This document shows, one piece after another, positions 31,495-46,226 of a DNA stretch of 64,000 nucleotides; position 1 is the stretch's first letter, and every line of letters starts with the position of its first letter. Below the pieces are notes generated by a model. The model ran no database searches, was not told where the DNA came from, and saw nothing but the letters and a program-made list of their open reading frames with translations. Source of the stretch: Diabrotica undecimpunctata. Its lineage: Eukaryota; Arthropoda; Insecta; Coleoptera; Chrysomelidae. Location: assembly GCF_040954645.1 (NCBI RefSeq), contig NC_092812.1, positions 496,001 through 560,000 of the forward strand, read 5' to 3'. Made by a program: the position numbers and the translations under genes.

Positions 31495-34400
31495 TAAATG
31501 TATTGATGATCATTATCAACATTGTTAGATACTACTAGTTCACTATTTAACGTCTCCTTAACAAGAGTTTTCTCTTTTGGTGTACTCTTACTTAAATTTA
31601 CAGATTTTAGTTTTCTTCTTTTTGTAGAAGTAAATGATTTCTGTTTTGTGATATTTTTATTTGAAGGCTCTTGGCTTGTGGCGGGACTGCTCATAAAGTT
31701 AATATTAGAGGGCATTGAAATGTTAGTAACTGCTAAGGCAGTTTTCAGATGATGATTAACAGATTTCAAGTGGTCAAGAGATAAATCCTTCGAAATTACA
31801 TTTTGTAAAATATTATCTAAATTTGTAATGACATTTTCTTTAAGACCTTCTTTGTTATTTGATGTGTTAGAGATATGAGAAAAAAGCTGTTCAACATCAC
31901 CTGACACGGTTTGATTTTTAGAAAATGAACAGTCTTCAGGTTGAATGTGATCTGCAGTATCTTGCATTGCTACATAATGAATGTGTTTACATATGGTATT
32001 TTTTATTAAACAATCTATACAGGTACAGCTATATGAATGTATACATATATTGCAAAAATTACATTTAATGGAGCAGCAACTAACAGTTCTTTGTCTTTCA
32101 ACGAGGTATTCATTGTTTTCTTCTTTTAATATATAGGCACTGTTATCTTGTAACATTGTAAAAGAGCAAGCTAATGCAGTTCGATGTCTAGATTTTATAG
32201 AGCTTTCAACCGGCTTACCTTTTTTAAGCTTTATAATCCTTTCGACAGTTTTATCCCTTAAAAACAACAACTGGTGGATACTCTTATCCAATCTTTTCAT
32301 TTTTTTCTTATCTAAATAAAAGTATTTTAAAACTTTATGAAAATTTTCAATGCCCATATTGGTATTAATTCCACAACCCTTCCTATAACAATAGGCCCAT
32401 TGTTGGATGTTATTTCAGTAGTCCTGCTGGAAATATTTACCAAAATTGTATGTATCTGCATCATTTAGAATTTTACCCAAAAAGCTATTAATACTCTCTA
32501 AAAATCTATCTGAATCTAACATATATTGCAGCTCTTTCAACATCTTGTATACATAGGATTTTTTTTCAGAATCAGATATTTTATTAAGATTTACTTGCCA
32601 TGCCCTATCTATTTGCCAGGAACATAACAGCCTATTAGAAACAGAACCCATTACATTTGACCAGGCATTGTAAAAAGTGTTAGTTATGTCTGACATGAAA
32701 ACGTTCGACTGTATAGTACCAACATGCTCATGTATTTTAGAAAAAAAAAGTTGGTAAATAAAAGTATCTTTTCTATTTGAAAATAAGAAAGCAGTCGGAA
32801 ATCCATTTCCAAATTCATCTTTCACTAATACTGTCGTAAGTTCAAAGTCATAGGAGTTGAGCCCATGAGTTCCATCAATGGCGATAACGGATTTGCCAAA
32901 CTTTATTAATATTTCCTTTTGCACAACATTCATGAAAAGACAAAAATCATTATTGTTAAATTCAGGATGATTATCCATTAGTATGCCCTGTTGTTTGTAA
33001 AATAATATTGGACATGAATCAGTCTGTAAGCATTCAGTCACCCACAAATGAACACTGGTTGCGTCATCTTTGTGCCTACATCCATCTTTCAAATCAATGC
33101 CATAAGAGTGTTTAATGTTCGTGATATCTTTTCTTGTAAGTAAATCAACTCTTTTTAATTCACCTCCTATGCTATCCCGAACATTCTGAAGTACACTAAA
33201 AAAGTAAAATATATATTAGGAGAATCATACACGCTAGTTTAAAGTTGTAAACTGTAGTAAATATTCATGATTAACATTTAAAAAGTGGTTTAGTGGTAAC
33301 ATTTTTGTTTTTAGTTAAATTTGTGTATATGCAAATATTTTTCTTACATTTTTGAAGAAACCCCCAAAATAAGCTTTGAAGCAATATTTTCTTTATCTGA
33401 TTTTGGTATATGTAAGTGCTCTATGTCATCCTCATGTCCATAATGTGTTTTAAAATATTTTATTACACAACAATCAGTTTGAATATTTTTAGATACTATT
33501 ATTTGACTAGTACATGAATTAACCATTTTGAAGGATCCTTGAGATTTTAAAGCTCTTTCTCTATCTTTTTTTGCAGAATAATTTTTTGAGGATCGAATAC
33601 ATTCATAATAAGATGTTTCCTGTTCTTTGTGACGCTTTACTCCTGTGACTTTGCAGTACTGAACATTATTTTGTTTCTCTTCCTGTGCCATCCACACAGT
33701 AAAATCTACAAAAACAACATAAAAGTTGATTACATGTCAGTTATACTACTTATATCTTACAGTAATAAGTTATACATAAAACTACCTATAAGATCTAAAT
33801 TTTTGATATCAACCTGCATACTTACATAAATAATAATGTGTAAGTTTCCTATACTTACCTAAAAAGTTTTTGAATTGCAATTTTACCAACTGGGTAGGTT
33901 GCCCATGGTTTTTGTGCAAATAGAATCGTAAATCCCTATTACCATTAAAAAATAATCTGCACTGTAAACAAGTATATTTCTTTTGAGCTTCATTTTTTTC
34001 AAAAGATTGTAACTGTACTGATTTCGCATCATGGCCATAATGAGTTTTAAAGTATGATACAGTAGATACTTGTGTCAACATTTCTGACCATTTTTATTTG
34101 ACTTGTGCAAGAATTATGTGTTTTTCGTAACTCCTTAGATTGAGGTGTGCTTGGTAGACCTGTATTAGTACAGTATGAGAAAGACAAACATTCATAATAA
34201 TGTTTTTCTAATTGTCCTGAACGCATTAATCCATTGGCTTTGTAATACTTAATTCCATATTTTTCCTGTTCCTGTACCATCCAAGTAGTAAATTCTAAAA
34301 ATACAAATAAACTTTATTATGAAAATGCAAAGAGTAACAAATTTATACCTACCTGAAAAGTCTTTAAACTGAAGATTGACTAATTCTGTAACACGGTTGT

Positions 34401-34590
34401 GTTTCTCCATTAAATGAGCACGTAAGTCTTTATTAAAATTGAAAAACATGTTACATTCCTTGCAGCAATATCTTTTAGAACTTTCATATTCTATATAATT
34501 TGCATACTTTTTATGCAAGTTTCTATTGTGCCGATTAAGACTTGATTGGGTCTGAAACACCTTATTACACTCAAGACAAAACACTCCCAT
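31495..34590 (-). pseudogene. MULE transposase with duplicated zinc-binding modules and SWIM finger
   Basis: Exons: 34590-34353, 34294-33859, 33705-33348 and 33195-31495, with GT-AG borders. Exon 1 has two C2H2-type fingers (CLECNKVFQTQSSLNRHNRN and CKECNMFFNFNKDLRAHL). Exons 2 and 3 each carry a GCM/WRKY-like module (YYEC...SCTSQI...YFKTHYGH); exon 2 adds another C2H2 finger and has a frameshift near 34080. Exon 4 holds the MULE DDE domain: D in AIDGTHGLNSYDFELTT, D in FMSDITNTFYNAW, RLLCSWQIDRAW, and E in NMGIENFHK. A stop at 32414-32416 separates the last two. A SWIM-type finger follows (CTCIDCLIKNTICKHIHY). The stop TAA lies in the piggyBac 2 TTAA. One stop and one shift make it inactive as it stands. 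Confidence 0.88.
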
Positions 34591-34719
34591 TTTCTTTTCT
34601 TTTTGAAGAAAGAAATCTATAAATTCTACAATTAAAATACCAACGAATTGACCGTCAAAAAATAATTTCTTAGGTTATACGTTATTATACCAAAGAATAC
34701 TCGTATATACCAAAAATCA

Positions 34720-34914
34720 CGTGGTGGGTGGTGACATCACCTAAAGTTTAGAAACTGATTGGTGACGTCACGGCACGATCTGCGAAGTCCTCCTTTTAGG
34801 CGCTCCTTATTTTTAGAGGATTTGATCAAACTCAGGATGTGACGTCATATGCTGTCAATTTTTTGGTTTGGTCAAACTAGTTTGATCAAATATTTGACCG
34901 TCTGACACGGACTT
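34720..34914 (-). repeat. MULE right terminal inverted repeat
   Basis: Reverse complement matches the left end at 24085: 43 bp exact at the border, then blocks around the TGACGTCA words and the GGAGCGCC block. Shorter than the left side, which has an insertion. Confidence 0.75.
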
Positions 34915-34963
34915 AACACATATTTTTATATGGCTTATTTAGTTATTTATTTATTTATTCTAG

Positions 34964-35293
34964 CTTGAAGAAGACATGGATAACTATGTTAAGTACAAGT
35001 TAATGGGTGGTCAGAAAAAAATGGAAACTAATGTAGTGCCTCATATATTTGATTGCCAGCAAAATAGAAAAAGATCGTTTGAAAATCATCCCACTGCTGC
35101 AGGTACTAAGAGAACTCCAAAAATAATTGTTGATGAAGCTATTTCTTTGGTGCCACAAGATCCAGTTTGTATTCAGGAGAATTTGGAGATAGTTGCATGT
35201 GGTATAGGTCGGTTATATTTATTTGAGAAAAATGCGATAAGCAGCACTATGACTGGTGAAGAACAGGATAGTACCGACCTACATGAAACATAA
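34964..35293 (+). pseudogene. THAP-domain exon of an ISL2EU-type transposon
   Basis: The exon starts after a TTATTCTAG acceptor and reads LEEDMDNYVKYKLMGGQKK, then NVVPHIFDCQQNRKRSFE. The basic stretch followed by VVPHIF matches the AVPTIF-type end of THAP zinc fingers; the N-terminal C2CH part must be in an earlier exon, not found. The rest is acidic and ends at a stop. The adjacent plus-strand ISL2EU transposase (37630-38704) probably belongs to the same element, now separated by transposon B. The MULE end lies only ~50 bp upstream, so the MULE seems to have landed in this gene's intron. Confidence 0.55.
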
Positions 35294-35786
35294 TATGGTA
35301 TATTTTATAAGAAATTGGTTCTATAAATTTGTATTGTTATAAACAAAGCTTAATTTTATGTCTTGATGATTTTGTGTAAGTTTAAATTACTTTGGTCATA
35401 TTTCTGCAATGCATTTTCTATAAAATGTTCAAGCAATAATTGGTTTGTATACAAAAACTAATTAATAATTGAGCAAACGGTAAGTAGTGAAAGATAAAAA
35501 AATATATATTTAAATAATTTATAAAACCTTGAAGTAAAAATTAAAAGTTTATCTAGTCAACACTTACTTACATTATTATTTTCTCTTAAGAACTTATTTC
35601 AAAGATATAGATATTGCAGCAATAGTTTTGTGAAGTTTTCATAATAATTATAAATAATAAATCCACGTTTTTCTTGAAAAATTGAAGCAGTAGTTTGGTG
35701 TTGAACATATGTCGATAATCCCTACACCTGATTATGTAATAAAATATTTCGGGTAAACTCAGTATTGAGAGAAAGTTTTCTTGGCA
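35294..35786. other. No gene seen
   Basis: AT-rich, low-complexity. It probably contains the 3' side of the THAP gene and the right border of transposon B (coding end at 35787). No inverted repeat recognised. Confidence 0.4.
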
Positions 35787-37080
35787 TTACACTTCGTCAC
35801 TTTCTTTCTCTGAATCACTGTTCTCCACATTGATAATAATTTTATTTAGAACAGGAATGTTTTTAAGATATTCTTTTTTAATATTTTTTACTTGCTCTAT
35901 TGCTTTCTTCCAGTTATCCTGATATATTTTTAAATTCAGAATCTATTGGAGTCACGACAGTGTTATAACATTTTGGACTTACATTTTTTTGTCTCACATT
36001 ATATTTCAGTTGAGACCATAACAACTCTATTGGATTTAAAACGCAGTAATATGGTAGTAGTCTTAAAGTTGTATGTCCATTTTTACTTGCTGCATCATCA
36101 ATAATATATTCCTTTACAAATAATTTTGTAATAAGTACCTCTACTAATTGGTCTTTAGTGTACCAAGCTTCAAAATATAAATCTTGTGATAATAAAAAAT
36201 CTTGCAATTCATCCTTTCTAGAGTATTTATTCGGAATTTTTTTAAGTTGTCTAGAATGATAGGATGCATTATCTAAAACAATAACATATCTTGATGATAA
36301 TCCAAACAATTGTCTTTAATGTCTTTTGCACTTAATAGTAAGCCATCGGTTGCCCAACCGTCTTCCCCTCCACAATGTAAAATGTATATTCGTTTGCCCC
36401 TGGAAACAGGTACCTTTGCCAATTGTTTCGTTAGTGTCAAACCACGTTTCATCTAAGTAATAAATTTTTCTTCCGCTATTTCTGTACTCTGTTATCTTTT
36501 CCAAATATTCATTATGCCATTTTATTAAACAGGCACTTTCCATTATAGTATGTCGTTTATTGATTGTTTTATATTTAAAACCATTTGATAGTTACAATTT
36601 TCTTAAAGTTGATTTACAGCAATTAATAATATTTTTAGATTTTAATTCAGCTAAAATTTGGTTAAGTGTGGGTATAATATTACCTGCACATATATCATAA
36701 ATGGTTTCTGAAATGAGACCTAAAAGATCTTGCTCAATAGATCGATGTAGTCCAAAGTCGCTCCTTTTTTGTCTATTTGTAATGCCTTCATTTATAATTC
36801 GATATACAGTAGTAAATGAAACTTTTGTTAAAGCCGCAGGTTTTAAAACACTCTCGTGACGTTCCAATTCTTCACATAATCCATTAAACACATTTAACAC
36901 AATTTCTTTAGCGTCTTTCAATAAATATTTTTTTTTCTGGCTTTTTAATACTTCCGCTACTTGGTCCAGCAACATTTTCAGGATTATTTGGTGGTAGAAT
37001 TTCCTCATTTTCTTCAACAATTTCTACTTCATAATTCTCAACAATTTCTAATGCACTATCCTCCCATGGACGCCACATTT
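35787..37080 (-). pseudogene. Tc1/mariner-related transposase B with 81 residues between D2 and E
   Basis: Minus strand, from MWRPWEDSALEIVENYEVEI (near 37078), a frameshift near 36940, then the HTH-like region (KDAKEIVLNVFNGLCEELER, SFTTVYRIINEG) to 36592. Next: GRKIYYLDETWFDTNET (first D, ~36470), a stop and a small internal loss near 36320, then YVIVLDNASYHSRQL (second D, ~36270) and LLPYYCVLNPIELLW (E, ~36020). The last part (NWKKAIEQVKN to DSEKESDEV) ends with a stop at 35787-35789. Between the second D and the E there are 81 residues, the same as in transposons A and C, although the sequence is far from both. It lies inside the ISL2EU element. Confidence 0.8.
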
Positions 37081-37629
37081 TTATTTAGGTTCTTAATATT
37101 TTTCTGATAGCGAAATCGTCACTAATAAATGCGTGTTCTCTTTACAGAGTTTAAACTAAAAATTATATGTATAACAATACCGAAAGCCACATCAGTCTTG
37201 TTATCGGTCGTTCAGAATTTCGTGGAAATTTAAGAACCTTGATCAGCATAGCAGGGCTGTGACAAGAACTCGACAATCGAGTAAGAGGAGTCATAAACTC
37301 ATAAACTTTTATTGATAGGTATAAAAAGGGGCTTAAATCGTCAAATTTTAGCAGTAGTGTAAATAAAAGCTATATTGTGATTAAAGATAAAAACATTATT
37401 TTGATTAAATAGACCTAACACGTATTACAAATTATTTAAATATAATTTTCGCGTTTTTCTAAATACTACCCTGTAAAAAGGCAAAATATTAAAGAGGAAC
37501 TATTAAAACCGATGTCATTTGATCTAAGCACATGGATTATTTTGTTCGGTACCATTTTTACACCAATTGGTCTATCTCTTTAAATTTCTCAATTATCTGT
37601 AACCGGGCTTTAGTAAGAGCATTCACCCT
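37081..37629. other. No gene assigned
   Basis: Contains the left border of transposon B and perhaps an ISL2EU intron. A short plus-strand frame (37532-37630) precedes the ISL2EU transposase but is not recognisable. Confidence 0.35.
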
Positions 37630-38704
37630 ATGGAAATTCAGCTGGAAACAAATGACATTGAAGTTTCGAAAAGGGATGTCTCTTCACAAACCTGTCTTAG
37701 TGTTAGGACTAAAGATGTTCAATGTAACCTACAGTGTGGATTTACAGTAGGGTTATCACCAATCAAAATTATTCCAGTCAACGTAGAGATGAAGCCATCA
37801 ACAAGTTATCTGGCCAATATTTCTGAAACTACTCTAAGCATACAAAGTAGTGATCATGAAAATTTTAGTGAAAGTAGTGAGTATACTTTAACGCCCAGTG
37901 AAGTGAAAAAACTTAATGATGAAAAGAGAACTGAATTTAAAAATATGACAATGAATTGTACAATCACAAAGTTACAAAACAGATCTAGATTGTAGACCTT
38001 TCTTTTATAGCTCTAGCAGATGATTTTGGCATAACTGAAAGTTATGCTTCAAAAATATTTTCGAAATCTGTTCCAATTATAAGTAAATATTTAAGAAAAT
38101 GTATAATACAACCTCAGGTTTCATTCGTGAAATCAAATTTACCAATATCTTTTCGAGCTTGATATTGTAATGTTTATTGTATAATTGATTGTTTAGAAAT
38201 AGAGATAAAGAAACCAACAGATGCAGTGAAACAATCTTTAACATGGTCGGAATATAAAAAATGTAATATACTTAAATATTTAATATGTTGCACTCCTGAT
38301 GGTATCATAAATTATATATCTACAGCATTTGGGGTCGTACATCTGATGCTGTCATTGCAGAACATAGTGGTTTTTTAAATATTTTACCTCCAAAAGTTGC
38401 TGTTATGGCAGATAGGGGATTTAAACATATTGACCATTTACTTATGTCTAAAGGTTGTGTCCTAATTAGGCCACCGAGTGTCTCTGTATGTACAAAACCT
38501 AGTAAAGATGAGGTATTTGAGACCAAACGAATAGCTAGCTTGAGAATTCATGTGGAAAGAGTTATTCGTAGATTGAGAGAATTTTCATTTTTAGCACCAC
38601 ATGCATGTATTGATAATAAATTGTTGTGTTATTCAGATAATATTATCAAAATAGTGTGTGGATCAATAATCAACTTGCAATCAGGAATAATTTCAGGACG
38701 GTAA
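37630..38704 (+). pseudogene. ISL2EU-type (PIF/Harbinger-related) transposase
   Basis: N-terminal part: Ser-rich with PSEVKKLNDEKRTEFKNM (37900). A frameshift near 37990 leads to the helix-turn-helix ALADDFGITESYASKIFSKS, then IIDCLEIEIKKPTDAVKQS (first D region, ~38190), LKYLICCTPDGIINYIS, a shift near 38330, FGGRTSDAVIAEHSGFL, VAVMADRGFKHIDHLL (second D, ~38420), then FETKRIASLRIHVERVIRRL (E region, ~38520) and a final CYSDNIIKIVCGSIINLQ. This is a DDE_Tnp_4-type layout usually fused to or paired with THAP in ISL2EU elements. One stop near 38162 and two shifts make it dead, but the last ~300 bp are clean. Confidence 0.8.
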
Positions 38705-39067
38705 CTTTTTGTAGGTTTTACTTTTATACTTTATAGGTAGTTATTTAGTTTTAGAAAAAAATTTTAGAATGTTTTTAAGAAAATGGTTGGTAAAAACCTG
38801 ATATTTCATCTTATTACTATTTGCAATATATATTATGTTCAATAAAATATAAGCAATAAATGTATGCAAGTAACATTTATTTTGTTTTATTTCACAATTA
38901 CACCAGATTCCCAAGTGCATCTATCTAGGGATTGGTCAAGGTCAAACACAGTAAAAGTGATTTAATAAAAACAAATCAAACTAATATCCTCCTGCAAGTG
39001 GTTTTATTATTCATACCTTAATTATAGGTACATACCTACATTATACTTTATATATTAATATTTCATA
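38705..39067. other. No gene seen
   Basis: AT-rich 3' flank of the ISL2EU gene. No inverted repeat recognised. Confidence 0.4.
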
Positions 39068-41640
<2,573 letters not shown>

Positions 41641-41813
41641 GTAGTAAATGAGGCTTCACATATTTATACAGGTCCTAAACCACCATCTCCTCCTCCTGAG
41701 GTATTGGAGATAGCAAAAATGATTCCCCTTGAATTAGAAGTGGATCATAATGAATTTGACAGTGATGGTGTAAAGGTACAATATTGAATCTAGTATTTTC
41801 TTATTTATTTTAT

Positions 41814-41851
<38 letters not shown>

Positions 41852-41988
41852 TTTTAGGAATCTGTAGTGGTCCAGAACATTGAAGTAGAAGTTTTAAATT
41901 ATTCTAGTACTTCATTTGGGGTAAGATATTTTATAGAATGTAATAAAAAAAAAGTTTTTCATTAGTATATTTTCTTAAAATCAGAATG

Positions 41989-42113
<125 letters not shown>

Positions 42114-42274
42114 AACATACTTCTATCTTTTTAGGAATCTGCAGTGGCCCAGAAAATTGAAGTAGAAGATATAAATTATCCTAGTACTTCATTTGTGGTA
42201 AGATGTTTTATAGAATGTAATAAATAAATAAAAATTACATTTTTTCATTAGTATATTTTCTTATAATCAGAGTA

Positions 42275-42362
<88 letters not shown>

Positions 42363-42510
42363 ATATATTATTGAGTTTACCACCCAACCATAAATGTCAA
42401 CCATGAAATGAAATATTTCGGTTTGGCAGTGTTGGGATGTTTTTATAATGAATATGTTGTATGCTCAAATACAAAGAGAGAACGCTTTTAAAAAGTACAT
42501 TTTGATTATA

Positions 42511-43222
42511 CAGTATACTCCCTCTATAACGAACACGGTTATTACGAGGTTTCGCTTATAACGAGATACATTAGATGTCCCGTGAAATTTCTATTGAACT
42601 ATAACCGACTATAGCGAGGCAAATTTGGTTATAACGAGAGAAAATAAGATCCAAAAACGTGTTTTTTACGTTTTTAGTCCGGTCGTGGCTATAAATAAAT
42701 ACCTTTTCAAACAGCCCCTCAATAAACTTAACTGCAGCCCGCAATAAACTTCTTTACAATGAATAAATACAACTGTTTCACATCTTTAGAAAATATATGA
42801 TAGAATGATACTGGATCATTTAAAGCAGTTAAAAATAACAGAGTTCTTAAAATTGCAGAAGCAATAGTTTATGTTATCCTTGAAAATACGATTTATACAT
42901 TATGTAGTTGGAAAAAAATATAAGTACCTACAGCTTTTTGTTTTAACGTATATCATTGATAATAAAAGTAAACAACTCTTTTATGTTTTAATATATTTCA
43001 TTGACAATAAAAGTAAATAACTTTTTTTCAAAAACGCCATTCAAACAATATTTATTAGCATCTTATATTGCTCCGAATGGCTTCACTATAGGAAGTTAAT
43101 GGTTTAGAAAACTACAGATTCATATGTATGCACAGTATTATGATTGTCTGATATAACAAGATCTGCTTATAACGAGATAATTAGTCTGTCATTTCAGTTC
43201 TCATTATAGAGGGAGTCTACTG
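42511..43222. mobile_element. pogo/Tigger-like MITE, 712 bp
   Basis: Ends CAGTATACTCCCTCTATAA and, reverse-complemented, CAGTAGACTCCCTCTATAA, with TA on both outer sides (42509-42510, 43223-43224). Internal CTTATAACGAGATA words occur near both ends. CAGT-starting ends with TA duplication fit pogo-type elements. No transposase frame. It lies in the intron between the second and third copies of the triplicated exon, so it came after the triplication. Confidence 0.8.
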
Positions 43223-43546
43223 TACTATTTTATGAATTTTGCAATTTTAATTTTATATGAAACAATAACGAGTAAATATTTGTCTCTTTCGAGGTTAATG
43301 GCAAACATCTGTTGCAATCTGGCAACTGCTGAATTGACGATTGCCAAATCTGTCCCCTAATCTATCAAAGGGCAATTGCCAAAAAAATTTCTAACAATTA
43401 ACTGCAATTAATCTACAAAGAAACAAATATTTACTTATTGTTGTTTTATAAGAATCAAAAATTGCTGAATTAATAACATAATATAAACAAAATGTAGTTT
43501 TCTAAAACTATATTTATATTTGAAGCATACAGCATCTGCATGTATA

Positions 43547-43604
<58 letters not shown>

Positions 43605-44179
43605 AACATACTTTTATCTTTTTAGGAATCTGCAGTGGCCCAGAACATTGAACAAGAAGTTTTAAATTATCCTAGTACTTCATTTGGCGTAAGATATTTT
43701 ATAGAATGTAATAAAAAATAAAGAAACATTTTTTTCATTAGTATATTTTCTTACAATCAGAATGAACATATAAATAAAAGTCTACAAAAAACTAATTCTA
43801 ACATTTTGTTACAGATACAACATCATGACATTGAAGAAGCTAGAATGAGTAAATCAATACCAACACCTAAGCGAGCTACAAAGAAAACATGGGTATGATT
43901 ATATAAAAAGAATAATTATCATGATATAACATTTTTTTAAATTTTGTTTCAGACATCCACGAATACTTTTAATTTTTCTAAGGCCTCATATGAAGATATG
44001 CACTATTTTAGGGTCCAGGAGAACAAACGATTAATGAAAAGCATAAGCTACGCGTAAAGCACATGTGTGAGCAACATGCTCAAACTATGAAAATTTTAAA
44101 GTTGCAAGAGGATATTTTAAAAAAGAAAAAGGAAGAAAATATATAAATATAAATGATGACATATAGTTTTATTTTCCTC

Positions 44180-45000
44180 AAAAATTTTGTTCTATAAATA
44201 CAGATCTTGATGCAGCACCCCTTTGTATATTATTATGCATTACTGGTGCTATTAGTGGTTGAGGTGGATATTGCACATCACCATCATCAGGAAAAGGTTC
44301 CTCATTTAAATAAATTGCAATATTATGTAATACTGCCAAAGCTACAATATACATTTTTGTATTATCTAAGGATGTTCTGAATCCACTCAGTAAACACCTA
44401 AATCGGTTTTTCTAAACACCAAAACATCTTTCAACAGTATTACGTGTTCTGGTGTGTGCATAATTGTATCGTTCCTCTTGACGGTGTGAAGGATTTAAAA
44501 CTGGTGTAAATAAATAAGGGGAACAAGCATAACCAGAGTCTCCCAATAACAACACATGAAATTCTCCTCCCTCAAACCGTTGTTTTAATGTACTTTCATT
44601 AAAAAATGCGGGAGTCATGTGTACTTCCTCTCCAATGAGCAACAATATTTCTTATTTTTAAATGATTGTCACTAACCACCTAAAACAAAACTTATTAAAC
44701 CACATACCTATATTACAAAAAAATGTATAACAACTCACCTGAACATTTAAGGAACTATATCCTTTCCTATTTATATAATATTGTCCACTTGGCCCTTGTA
44801 TTTTAGGTATTCTGATGTGAGTACAGTCTATAGTACCAATTACTTTTTTAAAACCAGCTATTTGTTCAAACTGTCGCATTAAAATTAATTCTTCATGAAG
44901 AGAAGGCATTTTGATATAATCAAATCTTTTCTCCAATATCGCTCTTGCGACTCGACGACGTACATTAGTGATAGACTGCTGGGAGTGCTGGGTTAAGTTA
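44180..45000 (-). pseudogene. Harbinger 1 transposase (DDE_Tnp_4), 3' part
   Basis: Reading downward from about 44990: QQSITNVRRRVARAILEKRF, EKRFDYIKMPSLHEELILM, KKVIGTIDCTHIRIP (first D), GQYYINRKGYSSLNVQ, a short intron (44737-44683), DNHLKIRNIVAHWRGS, a frameshift, then LLLGDSGYACSPYLFTPVLN (second D, ~44540) and RTRNTVERCFGV (E, ~44430). A stop at 44411 follows; sequence further on still reads LAVLHNIAIYLNEEP. The element-specific DDE triad can be followed. It converges with the accessory gene, as in Harbinger 2. Inactive because of stops and shifts. Confidence 0.85.
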
Positions 45001-45078
45001 AGCCATGAATATCTGCTGCATCATCTTGAATCTACAAAAATCAAGAAAAACTTTTGTGTTAACAGTAGTTAATTTAGT

Positions 45079-45473
45079 ACAAAATTTCCAATTGTCATGT
45101 CAATTGTCACTATTGTCAGTAGACGAATCAATCAACGATCATTGTTCTATGGCTGTCTTTGTTCAATGCATGGTGTTGTGTATGGACAGGCGGTTTAAGT
45201 TAATAGTTTTAGTTTCTGTAAGTAGGAAAGAGACGTAACATAAAAAATATTTCGTGAATAATGTCATACTTGTGGAAAGATCCGGCGGACCGACTGTAAA
45301 TCTCCTCCCTATTGAACATTAAAATATCCCTAGAAATCCCTAGATTGAAATAAATGTATATATGGTTGCCTAATTCTGAGTAAAATGATGGGATGTATTG
45401 ATGGTTGCCTAATAAAATAACATGGATATATAAAATACTTGTTGTTTTATACCTTTATTTTAAAAACATTAAA
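45079..45473. repeat. Duplicated segment, unoccupied copy
   Basis: Almost identical to 51574-51958 in the same orientation; the main difference is a 10-bp TGTCACTATT-type expansion at about 45107. At its right end ACATTAAATTTTAAACGG continues without the Harbinger 2 terminus that interrupts the other copy at the same place. No coding function is apparent. Confidence 0.9.
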
Positions 45474-46226
45474 TTTTAAACGGTACAATAGCGAATATTT
45501 GAATAAATTTAACCAAAACAGAATAACGTACTTATTTATGGCTTTGAATATTCTATTTAATATATTATTATGTATTATTCACTTAATCTAATTAATACAA
45601 AATACAACTTAGAAGAAAAATGAGAAGGTGAAGCCTAGAACTTTATTTATATATTTCCACGACTTCTGTAATTCACCCGATTCCTAGTAAATCCTCTAAT
45701 TATTTATTTTATAAAACCTAAGATGTTTGAAAATCCCCTAATTCCTGCTCCAGAATTTGCTTCTCCTTTCTGAAAATATATAGGAATCTATTTTTGGCAG
45801 AAATCTATTTGGTAGCATAAAATAAAGATTCCAAGAACGTGGACAGTTAGCGAAATCTGATAATAGAATAATTAAGTAGTTTACTCCGGATTTATGCAAT
45901 TGCATTGCAATGCATTGTATTGCATTAACGGCCGATTTCCGAAAGGATGATCATCTCAAAAATTATGTAATCGATGGTTAATCGTTGATTAAACGCATTT
46001 TGAGTTTCAGAAACGTCAATCAAACTACATTCAACAACGGTCGATCACCTGATTTAACAAGCGATTAATCGTTAATTAACAGTCGATCTTATGCTACTAA
46101 AATAACCGTATGCATTACTATGCTGTATAACAAAATGATTTTAAACAGACTTTAAAGAAAATAAATATATACTTAATTTATTGGCTATTTATTTATTCCA
46201 CAGTTATATTATATCCATATGCTTCA
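45474..46226. other. No gene seen; possible Harbinger-like terminus
   Basis: AT-rich. At 45925 TTAACGGCCGATTTCC resembles the left end of Harbinger 2 (TTAAGGGCCGATTGTTC) and is followed by several GATTAA-type words, so a small Harbinger-like MITE may start here. No matching right end found. Confidence 0.35.

Larger units (their letters stand above)
24085..34914 (-). mobile_element. MULE (Mutator-like) transposon with two nested piggyBac elements
   Basis: The ends form inverted repeats. The first 43 bp (24085-24127) match the reverse complement of 34872-34914 exactly, and further blocks match inward, including GGAGCGCCTAAAAGGAGGAC (24607) against its complement near 34800. Between them lies one MULE transposase gene (minus strand). 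Two piggyBac insertions at 25742-28045 and 28564-31493 and several TA arrays account for much of the 10.8 kb. The left repeat holds an extra ~300-bp insert (about 24240-24540). No clean 8-10 bp target duplication is seen (TTCATAATA on the left, AACACATAT on the right), so the exact borders remain open. Confidence 0.7.

Noticed and set aside
34690..34745. CCAAAGAATA words near the MULE right end as a separate transposon terminus
   Set aside because: They resemble 23171 and 23291, but no pair of ends or target duplication could be defined.
24076..34923. A 9-bp MULE target duplication
   Set aside because: TTCATAATA and AACACATAT do not match, also with small shifts of the border.
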